DNA of 62,944 bases from NCBI RefSeq assembly GCF_004944975.1, contig NZ_SPQG01000007.1, positions 107,320 to 170,263 on the forward strand, written 5' to 3'. A program made the position numbers and the translations under genes. Below, in pieces: positions 7,904 through 18,343 of this stretch. Each line of letters starts with the position of its first letter. Position 1 is the stretch's first letter. This DNA comes from Halorhabdus amylolytica. GTDB taxonomy: Archaea > Halobacteriota > Halobacteria > Halobacteriales > Haloarculaceae. The notes under the pieces are model-generated. The model worked only from the letters and a program-made list of their open reading frames with translations, was not told the origin of the DNA and made no database searches.

Positions 7904-8759
7904 TTGATACCCTTTTATTTCAGTAAATCAACTACAATCTCCGATGAGCCGGACGATTTTCTTCACTTCCTCCTGTTTAGTCATGATTAAACTGATGGCA
8001 CCCGATTCGTCCACAGCTATAGAGACGCTTCGGTTTGTGTGGTGGGTTGCACGACTCAGATCCGGAAAACTGAATCCCTTGTATAGTTTGTCTCCCAGAA
8101 TACCAAGTGCCCCGCTGTGGCACAATAATCTGACAGATCTGGGTGGATAACCCAATCATTAGTGTTATTGTCGACTTTTGATATTCACACATCCATGGAT
8201 GCCAATATTCTCCGGGATTGCTTAGGACTGATGATGTTTGTGGTTGGTCCATGTAGTGCGATTTTATGTTGAGGATATTGGTACTGAAATCGTGGCGTGA
8301 AATGACTCATACGGATTAGTGTAGATTATTTCCGGATGACGTCGACCCGGGGGTCGACGGATACCGGTAAATCACTACACTAATCCGTATCACTTGATCT
8401 CTGGTGGAGTTCTCATAAGCCTATTCCAACTCATTATGTTAACGAGTCATATCCCTTCTAAAATCGCCGGGTTCGGATTGATTGACTATCGATCGTGAAA
8501 GAGACTTATGAGTGGGGGGACCTCTCATGAAACACACTTAGCGCCGTGTTTACATAACACACTATTGATTATCCGCCCTCTTGCAGTTCTGGTCTATACA
8601 AGTGAGGCTCGAATCATACCACAAAAACGTTCAGATTAGAACTCGCCGGCTGCCGTCCAAATGCAGTTATAATAACTCCTTGACAAGAACGTCGCCGATT
8701 CAAGTATATCTACAGTGGGGTAAATCAAGTCAACAGTCCCGCAACTATCTAGTATATAA
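7904..8759. other. AT-rich gap with no convincing gene
   Basis: The 856 bases between two leftward genes hold the 80-bp element at 8310-8389. A weak leftward open frame at 7928-8155 ends in VDESGAISLIMTKQEEVKK; it resembles no family I can name and may be a decayed gene end. No RNA gene is visible. Confidence 0.4.
8310..8389. mobile_element. 80-bp inverted-repeat (MITE-like) element, copy 2
   Basis: The ends TACGGATTAGTGTAG and CTACACTAATCCGTA are exact complements, flanked by TCA at 8307-8309 and 8390-8392. The centre carries a second palindrome, GTCGACCCGGGGGTCGAC. It is nearly identical to the copy at 42887-42966 and lies in intergenic DNA. Confidence 0.85.
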
Positions 8760-10115
8760 CTATTCTAAGTACCCGAGTTCTTTAAGATGGTCCTCAATCA
8801 TTTCCTCGTCTTCGACGGCTGTCTGTCCGTGAGCACGCCGGTGTTGCATCTGATCTAAATGTTCGTCAAGTGTCGAACTCAATAACTCGTAGATTTCTCG
8901 TTCATCGTCAATCCGATTTTGCTCTTCGCTTTCTTCAGGATTTTCAGAAATATCAAAAAGATATTGGTCACCCTGATGACGGAGTAACTTCCATCCGTCA
9001 GTACGTCGCACACCAGCATGTTCACGATCTAGCTCTGCACCAACATCGATAAACCCGTATTCCCGATCGGGGGATTGCCATTCTTCTTCCCTGATGAGTG
9101 GATCACCATCCCACTGTGATGGAACATCAACATCGAGAAGAGAAAGTATCGTTGGCGGGAGATCAACTAAGCAAACTTGATTTTCAACTCTCGTCGCCGC
9201 CTGCTTCGGAAGCGATATCGCGAGGGGGACACGGATAACCTCTTCCCAGAATTCTTGTGGGTGACCGCCACGTCCGTGTTCACCATGCATGTCTCCGTGA
9301 TCTGCAGTAAATACGATAATGGTTTCGTTAAGTTCGTTGCGGTCCGAGAGAGTATTGAATAGCCGCTTTATCTGGTTATCAAGATATCGACACTCAGCCT
9401 TATAGAGTTGTTTCTGGAGCTTCCAATCTTTATCATTCATCTCTTCAGGGTGATGTACGGCAGTTCTGGCGAGCTTTTGAGATTGAACCCTATCTATTGG
9501 CTCGTCCAAAAATAATCTCTGATACTCGTCTGGTGCTTCGTAGGGAGCATGGACATCCATCGGGTGCAACCAAGAAAACCACTTCTCTTGTTCACGAGAC
9601 CAGTCAAGTAGATCATCTACAAGGACCTCTCCCCGCACAAAGCGACTCTCTTTATCACTTGCAGTAACGAAGGCGTTATCTATGAGATGGTACACGCGGA
9701 GAAGCGACTGGAATAGTATCCCCTCGTGGTCAAGATTTTCTCTGATAAATTGCTTGAATGTTTTCCAAGACGTGGTAGCACTGGCATCACGCATATCGTC
9801 GATTCCTCGGTCGTAGTTGTAGGCACTCGACGCGAACCGATTATCTGTGAAACCTCCCGTCGAATACCCCTCTTCGGACACTACCTCAGCCAAAGTCGGA
9901 TGCGGATCTTCTTCTCCTGGAATACCGAATCCTTCGGTAGAACCTGCGTACCGACTTGCGAGTAGTGCTGGAAACGACCATGGTGTTCCAGGACCATTAG
10001 CGATGCATTCGGTAAATTCGACCGCGTCGTCAAAGAACGAACGAGTGAAGGGCATGATGTCCTCCCTAACGTGGTCAGCTCGAAGAGCATCCACCGTAAT
10101 ATAGAGGATGTTCAT
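8760..10115 (-). CDS. Sulfatase-like alkaline-phosphatase-superfamily protein
   Basis: A 451-residue protein. The metal-binding start is ITVDALRADHV and the second metal site is FTADHGDMHGEHGRGGHP. The region that holds the Cys/Ser-x-Pro-x-Arg formylglycine motif of true sulfatases reads TPWSFPALLASRY. It has no such motif and offers a Thr or Ser nucleophile instead. It may therefore be a phosphodiesterase or a phosphoglycerol-type transferase rather than a sulfatase (inference). It lies in the glycan locus and shares a C-terminal LxxLGY tail with the protein at 13060. There is no signal peptide, so it is probably cytosolic or peripheral. Confidence 0.75.
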   Translation of the reverse strand: MNILYITVDALRADHVREDIMPFTRSFFDDAVEFTECIANGPGTPWSFPALLASRYAGSTEGFGIPGEEDPHPTLAEVVSEEGYSTGGFTDNRFASSAYNYDRGIDDMRDASATTSWKTFKQFIRENLDHEGILFQSLLRVYHLIDNAFVTASDKESRFVRGEVLVDDLLDWSREQEKWFSWLHPMDVHAPYEAPDEYQRLFLDEPIDRVQSQKLARTAVHHPEEMNDKDWKLQKQLYKAECRYLDNQIKRLFNTLSDRNELNETIIVFTADHGDMHGEHGRGGHPQEFWEEVIRVPLAISLPKQAATRVENQVCLVDLPPTILSLLDVDVPSQWDGDPLIREEEWQSPDREYGFIDVGAELDREHAGVRRTDGWKLLRHQGDQYLFDISENPEESEEQNRIDDEREIYELLSSTLDEHLDQMQHRRAHGQTAVEDEEMIEDHLKELGYLE

Positions 10116-10222
10116 ATCTGGTCCAATTCGACAATCCCGATAAATGGACTGGTTTAGTAATAAGCAGATATTCGTCCACTGATATTCTCACCCACGTTTC
10201 GGCAGAAACCGTTTAATGCTTG

Positions 10223-10228
10223 TTTATA
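10223..10228 (+). promoter_or_regulatory. TATA box of the glycosyltransferase-flippase operon
   Basis: TTTATA is centred about 25 bases before the ATG at 10251, so the transcript would begin at or just before the start codon (leaderless). Confidence 0.5.
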
Positions 10229-10250
10229 GAATGGGTGGATAGAATATCGA

Positions 10251-11339
10251 ATGGACGTCAGAATTGCACACTCAGAATCGCTTGACCGCGGTGGTGCTCT
10301 CACTGTGGCAGAAGAAGCTGCACGCACTTTCGATTGCCCGTTACATGTTGGCTTCCACGTTCCGGGGATCGTGGCCGACGATATCAATGCGATTGAACTG
10401 TTTGATGCACCGATCGCCCGTTGGCTCAGTCACCATTCGTCGGCCATTCGCGATGCATATTTCTCTTTGGCTTGGCAGCACGTCCCTGAGTTGCATGACG
10501 CTGACGTAGTAATCGAAAGTGGCAATAATCCTGGCTGGTACGTCCCCCGCGATACACAGGCTATCGTACGGTACGTCCACAGCACGCCCTATGCCGCCTA
10601 TCACCGGTTTCACGAGTCTGGGCAGACCCTGGCAGGGAAACTTTATGGTACCGTTCTCCGGACGTTATATGCTCAGACAGTTCCATACCCAGATGTTTGG
10701 GTTGCCAATAGTGAACTCGTTGCCCGTCGAATACGGCGGTATTGGGGCGTTCAAGACGTTGAAATCGTTTATCCGCCTATTGACGTCAACTCATACGGCC
10801 CTCGTGAATCCGCTGACTATTTTTTCACTTTTTCACATCTGCGCGCAGAGAAACGCATTGATGAGATCATTCGTGCCTTTACCAGTCTTGACGAGCGTCT
10901 TGTTATTGGGGGGGATGGACCTGAGCGAGACCGGCTTGAACGGATGGCTCCGCCCAACGTGGAGTTTGTCGGTTACCTTGATGAGGACGAAAAGCGTCGC
11001 CGACTCGGGGAGGCACAGGCGTTTTTGTTCAACGCCCGTGCAGAGGACTTCGGTATCGTGCCTGTTGAGGCCTTTGCCTCTGGGACGCCAGTAATCGGTG
11101 TGGCTGAAGGATATACGCAGCATCAGATTGAGGATGGGAAAAACGGGATTCTTTATGCACGAGGCGTTGAAAACATCATCTCTGCTATACGATCATTTCA
11201 ACAGGACGGAGTTGATTGGGATGACGAGTATCTCCAGAATATAGCCCAACAATATGACATCGATCAATTTCGCACTCAGATGCGAAGTGTAGTAGAGAAA
11301 GCTCACGAACAGACGAAAATTAATCCTGAGTATGAATAA
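10251..11339 (+). CDS. Family 4 glycosyltransferase
   Basis: A 362-residue GT-B enzyme that lacks the usual Gly-rich first loop but has HSESLDRGGA at the N-terminus, FTFSHLRAEKRID at the start of the donor domain, VIGGDGPERDRLE, and ARAEDFGIVPVEAFASGTP carrying the EX7E-type donor site. It begins directly downstream of a good TATA box. The flippase gene starts 11 bases after its stop, so the two form one operon. It probably adds one sugar of the surface glycan. Confidence 0.85.
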   Translation: MDVRIAHSESLDRGGALTVAEEAARTFDCPLHVGFHVPGIVADDINAIELFDAPIARWLSHHSSAIRDAYFSLAWQHVPELHDADVVIESGNNPGWYVPRDTQAIVRYVHSTPYAAYHRFHESGQTLAGKLYGTVLRTLYAQTVPYPDVWVANSELVARRIRRYWGVQDVEIVYPPIDVNSYGPRESADYFFTFSHLRAEKRIDEIIRAFTSLDERLVIGGDGPERDRLERMAPPNVEFVGYLDEDEKRRRLGEAQAFLFNARAEDFGIVPVEAFASGTPVIGVAEGYTQHQIEDGKNGILYARGVENIISAIRSFQQDGVDWDDEYLQNIAQQYDIDQFRTQMRSVVEKAHEQTKINPEYE

Positions 11340-11350
11340 ATATAGAATAT

Positions 11351-12814
11351 ATGAAATCTACTAAATCATTAAACCTATCAAAAGAAACAATAATCTCTGT
11401 CGGTGCTAGAATCACGCTTTTACTCTCTGGATTTATTGGTATCGTATATTTCGCTAGGACTGTCCCGCCTGAGAATCTCGGAACTTATTTTTTCATAATC
11501 GCATTTTCTCAAATCATTCAACAAGTTATCGAAGGACTGGGTAAGGCAATTAAAAAAAGAATAAGCGAGGAGGGGGTTGATCCTGAAGGCTATTTTGGCC
11601 TCGGACTATTCTCTAACCTGATATTTGTACTATTCCTTTTGGCTTTGGTTAGTGTGGCGTATTTTGTTGGATTAGAGCAATCTATCGGTATTCCATTTGA
11701 ATATATTTACTGGATGGTCGGCATAATCGCAACGTCGGGGTTGTTTGTTCTAACTAGTCAAGTGTACGCCGGCATCGGTTATCCTGGTCTTTCGATGTGG
11801 ATGAACACAATTCGAAACATTGGAAGAGTCACGATCCAAATCGTTTTAGTAGCGAATGGGTTCGGCATTGCCGGTCTATTTGCAGGGTTCGTCATCTCTA
11901 ATGTTATAATGGCTGTCACCGTATCTATCATATCAGGTATATGGCCACACCTACCATCGAAACGAACAATCAAAAGAACGGCCTCATTTGCGAGATGGAG
12001 TATCCCAAATGTCCTTTTTCAGCGATTTTATTCCAGAGCCGACGTTTTGTTGATTGGTATTTTGGTGGGAGGGACAGCTGTGAGTTATTATGAGGTTGCG
12101 CTTAAATTGACAACGCCAGCAATATTCATCCCAGTCAGTCTGGGTAATGTTCTTTTAGTGAAAACGAGCGGACTTTCGTCAATAAATGAAGATGCCAGAT
12201 CTGGGTTACGACGTTCAATTGGATATGCAGGCCTCTTATCCATCCCAATATTTTTTGGCTCTCTTGTAGTTGGCCAGGAACTTCTTGTTGTTGCTTACGG
12301 TCAGAACTACGCAAGTGCTTTGCCTGTTCTCATTGGTTTGGGGTTGTTTCAGGTAGTAAATACGTATCGTATCCCGTTTGCTAGATTTTTTGATGGTATA
12401 GACAAACCCCGATTGAATACTGGGGTAAATCTTGTAACCATATCAATCCACTTATTGCTTGCTTTTTATTTAGGTACGAGATACGCACTATTGGGAATCG
12501 TTGCTGCAACGATCGTAGCTGAGGTAATTCGAATAACACTATATCTATACTTCTGTAATAAAATATATAATGATATATTTATTGACAAGATGGTTGCTCA
12601 TCAGATCATCTCTGGAACGGTAATGTCGGGTGTAGTTTATATCCTTGCAAAACTCAATTATTTAGAACCGAATCTATTCGCCCTGTTGAGCCTTATCGCT
12701 ATCGGGGGGGCCATATATGTCACGGTCCTTTCTACTATAAACGAAAATATCGAAGAAAATGCCAGAGAAGTCGTGAGTTTCCTCCGAGGGGCGTTCGTAT
12801 CTGTCTTTAACTAA
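11351..12814 (+). CDS. Wzx/AglR-like polysaccharide flippase
   Basis: A 487-residue protein with 12-14 predicted membrane segments. It has the MOP/MATE-like start (GARITLLLSGFIGIVYFART, then PPENLGTYFF) typical of polysaccharide exporters. It would move lipid-linked oligosaccharide across the membrane to the side where the oligosaccharyltransferase or ligase acts. It is co-transcribed with the preceding glycosyltransferase. Its low GC content compared with the flanking housekeeping genes suggests acquisition with the locus. Confidence 0.85.
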   Translation: MKSTKSLNLSKETIISVGARITLLLSGFIGIVYFARTVPPENLGTYFFIIAFSQIIQQVIEGLGKAIKKRISEEGVDPEGYFGLGLFSNLIFVLFLLALVSVAYFVGLEQSIGIPFEYIYWMVGIIATSGLFVLTSQVYAGIGYPGLSMWMNTIRNIGRVTIQIVLVANGFGIAGLFAGFVISNVIMAVTVSIISGIWPHLPSKRTIKRTASFARWSIPNVLFQRFYSRADVLLIGILVGGTAVSYYEVALKLTTPAIFIPVSLGNVLLVKTSGLSSINEDARSGLRRSIGYAGLLSIPIFFGSLVVGQELLVVAYGQNYASALPVLIGLGLFQVVNTYRIPFARFFDGIDKPRLNTGVNLVTISIHLLLAFYLGTRYALLGIVAATIVAEVIRITLYLYFCNKIYNDIFIDKMVAHQIISGTVMSGVVYILAKLNYLEPNLFALLSLIAIGGAIYVTVLSTINENIEENAREVVSFLRGAFVSVFN

Positions 12815-13059
12815 GCCGAATCTGTTTTCATTCTAATGTGCCCACGTATATTGTTTGCGATATTATTATATTTACCATGTGTGTTCTAGAGAGATAAACT
12901 ACTCTTCGTTTCGTGTTCAGCGCCATTTGTCGTTGCTAACAATAGGAATGAGAGATCATCATACATCTAATCACGGCATCAGACTGTGTCTATGTCATTC
13001 ATTCGATCAAATAATCAAACGATAAATCTTTTTTCTTTGTCTCACATTATCCTCAGTAA

Positions 13060-14001
13060 ATGTACTCATTAGCTCAAATCCGACGTGGATTGTCTAATCC
13101 TGCATTGTTTTTACGGGAAGCAAATCGTCTCTTCCATCGTCGATTATACTTCCATACTTACAACCGAAGCGGTATTGATATATTTGATGAAGATTGGGAC
13201 AACCTCATCTTGTTAGACGGGTGCAGGTATGATATGTTGGAAGAAAGATATAAAAAACTTCCAGGAGAGCTTGGGTATAGATACTCACGCGGGTCGACTA
13301 CGGTTGAGTTTCTTCGGGGGAATATGAGTAACCGAAAGTTGACAGATACAGTATATATAACCGCAAACCCTCAATTGTATATGAATAAAGAAAATATTAA
13401 CGTAGAATTCCATCGTGTTATTGATGTTTGGAAAGAAGATGGCTGGGATGAAGAAGTTGGCACCGTCTTCCCGGAAACTGTAGCAGACTGGGCACTGGAC
13501 GCGTATGAACGATTTCCTAACAAGCGATTATTGATACATTTCATTCAACCCCATTACCCATTTATTGAGTCATCAATGAAAGAAGATAAAGGCCACCTGG
13601 ATAAGGCGCATCTCGATGATGCCGATCAAGGACTTTCCCTTTGGTCAAAGAAGATGCTCGGAAACACAGAAATTACTAAAGAAGAAATTTGGGAAGCTTA
13701 TACAGAAAATTTAGAACGTGCCTTCCCCTCGGTTAAAAAATTGATGAGTGAACTTAATGGACGTACTGTTGTCACGTCTGATCATGGGAATATGGTTGGG
13801 GAACCCTCGTACCCGATCCCGATCCGTGACTGGGGCCACCCTGCAGGGATCTACACTGAAAAGCTTACTAAAGTCCCGTGGCATATTTATGAGAAGAATC
13901 CGCGTCGAGAGATAATCACTGGCGAATCGAAACGAGAAGAACAAAAGGTACCTGAAGAGACGGTCGAGAATCGGTTGGAGGATTTGGGATACGTAAGTTA
14001 A
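13060..14001 (+). CDS. Alkaline-phosphatase-fold hydrolase or transferase
   Basis: A 313-residue protein. LILLDGCRYDML is the first metal motif, with Asp. GSTTVEFLRGN holds the likely Ser/Thr nucleophile. HFIQPHYPF and VVTSDHGNMVGE give further metal ligands. The Cys motif of formylglycine sulfatases is absent. Its C-terminus (VENRLEDLGYVS) resembles that of the protein at 8760. It probably modifies or trims glycans or transfers a phosphate-linked group; the substrate is unknown. Confidence 0.75.
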   Translation: MYSLAQIRRGLSNPALFLREANRLFHRRLYFHTYNRSGIDIFDEDWDNLILLDGCRYDMLEERYKKLPGELGYRYSRGSTTVEFLRGNMSNRKLTDTVYITANPQLYMNKENINVEFHRVIDVWKEDGWDEEVGTVFPETVADWALDAYERFPNKRLLIHFIQPHYPFIESSMKEDKGHLDKAHLDDADQGLSLWSKKMLGNTEITKEEIWEAYTENLERAFPSVKKLMSELNGRTVVTSDHGNMVGEPSYPIPIRDWGHPAGIYTEKLTKVPWHIYEKNPRREIITGESKREEQKVPEETVENRLEDLGYVS

Positions 14002-14139
14002 TTTTAAATATAAATCACCATTTAAATATTCTATACCTAACGAATGGGTTTTGGGATTCTAAACTTCATTCAAAATCAAATAAATCCTCTGCCATGACTA
14101 TCTGAAGCTATTTTCTATGAGATTCCGGTCGTGGGAGTT

Positions 14140-14470
14140 GGGATGACCCCCCAGATCGTGACAAGAGAGGGCAGTCAGATATCCATCCATCAGTATTGAC
14201 GAGAAACTCTGTCTTTGCGACATCGTTTTTCTCAGTGAATCGATGCAGGAACGCTGTCCTCAGAAATCGGAGATTCTTGTTGTGCAAACGAATATTTTGC
14301 TCTCGTTAACGCCGGGGAGTCTGTCCTGCGGCGGTTGAATATATCTTTTTCCAACAGCAGTTTCGACTCCGTATCGAAGCGGCATAGAGCCACTTCTTTT
14401 CGCCGTCTCCCTTGATCTGTTTCTCATCGACCGCGACTCACCGATAGCGCTACTGTCGATGGGTCGTTGG
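14140..14470 (-). pseudogene. Decayed IS6-like DDE transposase
   Basis: Reading the minus strand in shifting frames gives VDEKQIKGDGEKKWLYAA, then HRFTEKNDVAKTEFLVNTDG. These are the catalytic-core landmarks of haloarchaeal IS6-type transposases: the first Asp before the Lys-rich turn and the second Asp in FLVNTDG. The frame is broken at least twice, and the N- and C-terminal parts cannot be followed. The rest of the gap 14002-14792 shows no gene. The element probably helped shuffle the glycan locus. Confidence 0.55.
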
Positions 14471-14792
14471 ATCATAGCAAGTTCTTTTTCCTATTACCAG
14501 ACTGCCTGATGATAGCAATCGAATATTTAGTCAGTCAAAGAGAGCCTCAACATCACCCAATGACCGACCCTTTGAGAAAGTCGAAACTCGAAACAGCGCA
14601 CGGGAGTCAGCGTTCACTCGTTCTTCCAACTATCTTGATTTTCCACATCTAACAGTTCCCTGAAATGGTCCATGAGTTTCATGGACAGAACTCATCACGA
14701 CCTCCTCGCTTCTCAATCCCTCAACTAGACAGTTCCATATTCTGATGTAGATAAAGCAAACAATCTTTGGGGGCCCTGAACTTTGAACGCAT

Positions 14793-16211
14793 ATGCCCAC
14801 GAATCCGTCTCGAATTGAACGTGCCTTACTTCTTTTTGCTACCGCAGCCAGCCCACTGTTTTTCGTCCAGCTTGCAGGCAAAAATTTAGCTCCGTGGACA
14901 GTATTTTTCCCGATTGTTGTGTTGTTGTACGCAGTTCGGACTAATACTATTATAGTTGGTCCGACAACTCGATATCTGCTTGGACTTCTCATATTTTGTC
15001 TTGCAATTACATTATCAACGGTTAACAGCCCATTCCCGTTGGAATCTCTACTTGATAGTGGTCAATATTACATTATTTTACTCATGGTTATGCCTGCCTG
15101 CTTACTTGGGTTTCGCGATCTCACCACTAGATGGTGGGTTGTGCTTATCCTTGTTCTTTCACTGAATAGTATTAGCGTGATCGGCGAGGTCGTTGCGATC
15201 ATTAACGGCTCACTTGTAGTTGAGCTTGCCTATGGTAACCACAATTTAATCCCTATGTTGACAGGTGCTGCAGCGATATTGAACTTCGGACTTGTATTTT
15301 CAAATAATTTTAATGATGAGTGTCGTAAACTTCTAGCAATGTTGTCTACCGTTCATCTATTTACTGTGTTTCTCGGACCTTCAAATGGCGCGAAAGTCAT
15401 GCTCGTCATTGCCGCGTGGCTTTTCGGCTGGTGGATGGTTGAACGGTCACGCTATCCAAGTAGATTCTACGGTCTTGTTTCCGTGGTGGCCGGATGTATC
15501 GGCCTTTACGGAATCTATGCTTTCTGGGAGAAGATCTATGAAGCTGCTTTCTACCATCGGATACCAATGTATTATGAAGCGCTAATCGATGGCATCCGGA
15601 CATTCCCTTTGGGCGGCGGCATGTCTTCGGCGAACGTATATCTTGCCGATCTGCCCATCGGCATTTCTCGAGAAGTTCACAATATTTGGCTATCCCACTG
15701 GCTCGAATTTGGTGTTCTTGGAGTCGCTGGCTCTGTTCTTCTATTCCTTGACTGGCCTATTCTCTTTACCCGTGTCATTCACAGTCGATCCGATGATCTT
15801 GCTGGTTGGGAGTTTGGGACCGCCGTGCTGTTCGGCGCTTGGTTCGTACAGGTCCAGTTTCAGCCTGCGCCAGTTACGCGATTCTGGTGGATTGTGTTCG
15901 CGCTTTCGTGGACGGTTTTGCTTGATCACCACCCAGACAGGTTGGCGCTTTCGTCACAAGTTACGCTTGATGGGTCGTCAGTACCACTCTCGACCGTTTG
16001 GCAGTCTTCGCGAGTTACTAGCGCTTGGGTGACTCTGAAGGAAACCATGTGGGCCGTTTCACAAAGGGTTTCCTCAGTTACTGTCTGTAGGGAGGACGAA
16101 CCCATCACGCTGGACCAGATAGGGAAGGCGTTTACAACGCCTTGGCGACATTCGTTACTCCGAGATTTAGTACGGCTACTATTGTCGGACAGTGGTTCAA
16201 ATACAAAATAG
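14793..16211 (+). CDS. O-antigen ligase/polymerase-like membrane protein
   Basis: A 472-residue protein with about 11-12 hydrophobic segments. A large extracytoplasmic loop ends in EVHNIWLSHWLEFGVLG, the pattern of the WaaL/Wzy (PF04932-like) family, where the His is functionally important. Preceding segments include PFPLESLLD and a Gly-rich FPLGGGMSS. In bacteria these proteins polymerise or ligate undecaprenol-linked glycans; here the carrier is more likely dolichol (inference). The C-terminal ~75 residues after the last membrane segment are soluble and not recognised. Confidence 0.75.
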   Translation: MPTNPSRIERALLLFATAASPLFFVQLAGKNLAPWTVFFPIVVLLYAVRTNTIIVGPTTRYLLGLLIFCLAITLSTVNSPFPLESLLDSGQYYIILLMVMPACLLGFRDLTTRWWVVLILVLSLNSISVIGEVVAIINGSLVVELAYGNHNLIPMLTGAAAILNFGLVFSNNFNDECRKLLAMLSTVHLFTVFLGPSNGAKVMLVIAAWLFGWWMVERSRYPSRFYGLVSVVAGCIGLYGIYAFWEKIYEAAFYHRIPMYYEALIDGIRTFPLGGGMSSANVYLADLPIGISREVHNIWLSHWLEFGVLGVAGSVLLFLDWPILFTRVIHSRSDDLAGWEFGTAVLFGAWFVQVQFQPAPVTRFWWIVFALSWTVLLDHHPDRLALSSQVTLDGSSVPLSTVWQSSRVTSAWVTLKETMWAVSQRVSSVTVCREDEPITLDQIGKAFTTPWRHSLLRDLVRLLLSDSGSNTK

Positions 16212-16386
16212 TATTATTATATAGTAATTGAATATATGTACACATTTGCCTTTACTACTGCGACTGGAATCCGGACTGCATAGGATCGTATATAATCATT
16301 TTTATGGCTCTTTTGGACCTTATCTTGTAATCATCTATATTGTATGTAGATCAATGAATGGTGGATGCTTCTTATTTTTGAAATCA

Positions 16387-18072
16387 CTACGCACAGCGAT
16401 TATCAACCTCGTACACATGGATATTTGGTTCTTGGGTATAGATCAGTGATAGTTCAGACCCCTTAATTTCTCCTCGGACAGTTGATGTTCCTCCAGAGAG
16501 TGGTACTGATTCATTACTGGAGATAGTCCGACCAATAGCTAAGGCATCAAAGGTGACCTTACCATTTTTCTCACGGACGGAGAATTGTTGACCAATTTCC
16601 CCATAGTATGCACCTTGTAACGATATACCGTGTTTTGTCAACACATGTTGCGTCTCTAGTGCATGTGCTAATCCAGCGATACCGCCATCTCGTGTTGGTG
16701 CCGAGACCTCAATCCAAGCAGAATCACAACCAGACTCGTTTATTTTGTCTGCAACTTGTTCTCCATTGTAGACATCTATTGCCTGGCCACTGTCTACCTG
16801 AACCCAAGCAATACCTGATGTAATTAAAGAAATCATAATCAGTACTGAGACCAATTCTACTTTGATATCTGATATAGATTCTTTGTGAATGAAAGTCCAC
16901 GCCCCGAGTATACAAAGAGTGCTGAGGAGGATCAATGCGCGGGGTGTTACTCGAAATGTGGAAAGTATCGGAAGGCGGTAAAGCGGTTGAAAACTTATTG
17001 CTAGTAGAATACTGCCAATTGTGGCAGTACTCCAAGCGATCCACCATTTCCTGTTGTTTTCTTTATAATAAATATTGTATAAAAATCCAAAGACTGCTAA
17101 TCCCACAAGCGGGGCACCAATAACTGCATAAGACTCGCGACGCATAGTCCATTGAATAGCTGGTGTCGATGACAACTCGATAGTGAACCCGATGAGATTT
17201 GGCAGGATTTTCCCCAGAGAAACACCACTGCCAACGGGGGGTCGAGAGATATCACGAATTATAACAGGTAATATAGATAATGCCAATTTCGGAAGTGATA
17301 GAAGGCCTCCAATTAAAAGACCCATGATGTACCTGTTATTCCAGAGTGTTAATGCAAAAATGCCGGTTAACAAGCCGAAATAGAAAAACCAGTAACCACC
17401 GCCAGTCAAAAGCAAAACTGAAAGGGAAACGCCAGCGATCGCTCCGCGGAACATAGTTTGCTGATTTAACCGGTTTGGAGTCAGTTGAAAGAGTAACAAA
17501 AGAACCCAAGGGTACGCAAGAATCTTCTGATAGTGGCCTTGAAATGCCGCAATCGGCATTATAGAAGCAATAGCAAATCCTGCAGCCAACGTCATATCAA
17601 CGTCTTTTCGAGCGTAATAATATGTGACCGCCGGAGCGACGGCCATATGGCCTGCAAGGACAGCCTTCAAACTGCTTTTCAAAGGTAACGCTGGAATGTA
17701 TACCGGCCACCAACCCGGGTAAAACCCCTTCCAAAGTGGATTTACGAATTGGTACATTCCACCGTACCAGAGGTCTGTATAGATTGGTAATGCACCATTT
17801 GCTATACTGTGGCGTGCATGAAGAACTGGTAGGAGGTTCGATATTCCATCTGCGCCGTACGGAATGCCCGGTGAGAAAAAATGACTAGCTGATAGAAAAA
17901 CTGGGATGAGCATTATGAAAAATAGAACAATATAATCCTCTTGAGTAAAGAAACAAATCTCTTTCAACCTATTGTTCCGGTATCTTTTGAAGACCTCATT
18001 TAACTTGGATATAAATGCACTAAACAAGGTGTATAGTCGTTCTTGTGGTTGAGTGTAAAGGTTTTGATCCAT
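16387..18072 (-). CDS. Multi-spanning membrane protein, GT-C or PTPS-related type
   Basis: A 561-residue protein with about 11 hydrophobic segments after a soluble start of roughly 45 residues. The first outside loop reads PYGADGISNLLP, an acidic motif in the place where GT-C sugar transferases and the archaeal 'PTPS-related' membrane family have theirs. GHYQKILAYPW follows in a later loop. A hydrophilic tail of about 130 residues ends the protein. It may use a lipid-phosphate sugar. It is AT-rich and transcribed alone. Confidence 0.55.
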   Translation of the reverse strand: MDQNLYTQPQERLYTLFSAFISKLNEVFKRYRNNRLKEICFFTQEDYIVLFFIMLIPVFLSASHFFSPGIPYGADGISNLLPVLHARHSIANGALPIYTDLWYGGMYQFVNPLWKGFYPGWWPVYIPALPLKSSLKAVLAGHMAVAPAVTYYYARKDVDMTLAAGFAIASIMPIAAFQGHYQKILAYPWVLLLLFQLTPNRLNQQTMFRGAIAGVSLSVLLLTGGGYWFFYFGLLTGIFALTLWNNRYIMGLLIGGLLSLPKLALSILPVIIRDISRPPVGSGVSLGKILPNLIGFTIELSSTPAIQWTMRRESYAVIGAPLVGLAVFGFLYNIYYKENNRKWWIAWSTATIGSILLAISFQPLYRLPILSTFRVTPRALILLSTLCILGAWTFIHKESISDIKVELVSVLIMISLITSGIAWVQVDSGQAIDVYNGEQVADKINESGCDSAWIEVSAPTRDGGIAGLAHALETQHVLTKHGISLQGAYYGEIGQQFSVREKNGKVTFDALAIGRTISSNESVPLSGGTSTVRGEIKGSELSLIYTQEPNIHVYEVDNRCA

Positions 18073-18343
18073 CCTAGTGTATTATCCTTGATAATATTCT
18101 GTGAAAGAACCTTCTACTGTCAATTCAAATGGGGATATATAGATTATTCACTGCTAGAGATCTCTCATCGTAGTGAGCCCGTCTACGAGAGGACATTTCT
18201 ATTCACGATTCCCGCCAACAGCCGGCACGTCCACTCACAAATGATTTGGTGGCATTAATTCAGGTCTTTCAAGCAATATCTTGTTTTTTCACTCTAATCT
18301 GAACGCTATCGCTTACTGAGTAAAACGTCATGACGAGAATTCG

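Noticed and set aside
7928-8155. Leftward frame with VDESGAISLIMTKQEEVKK as a homing-endonuclease remnant
   Set aside because: The resemblance is limited to a short strand-helix pattern, and no LAGLIDADG motif is present.
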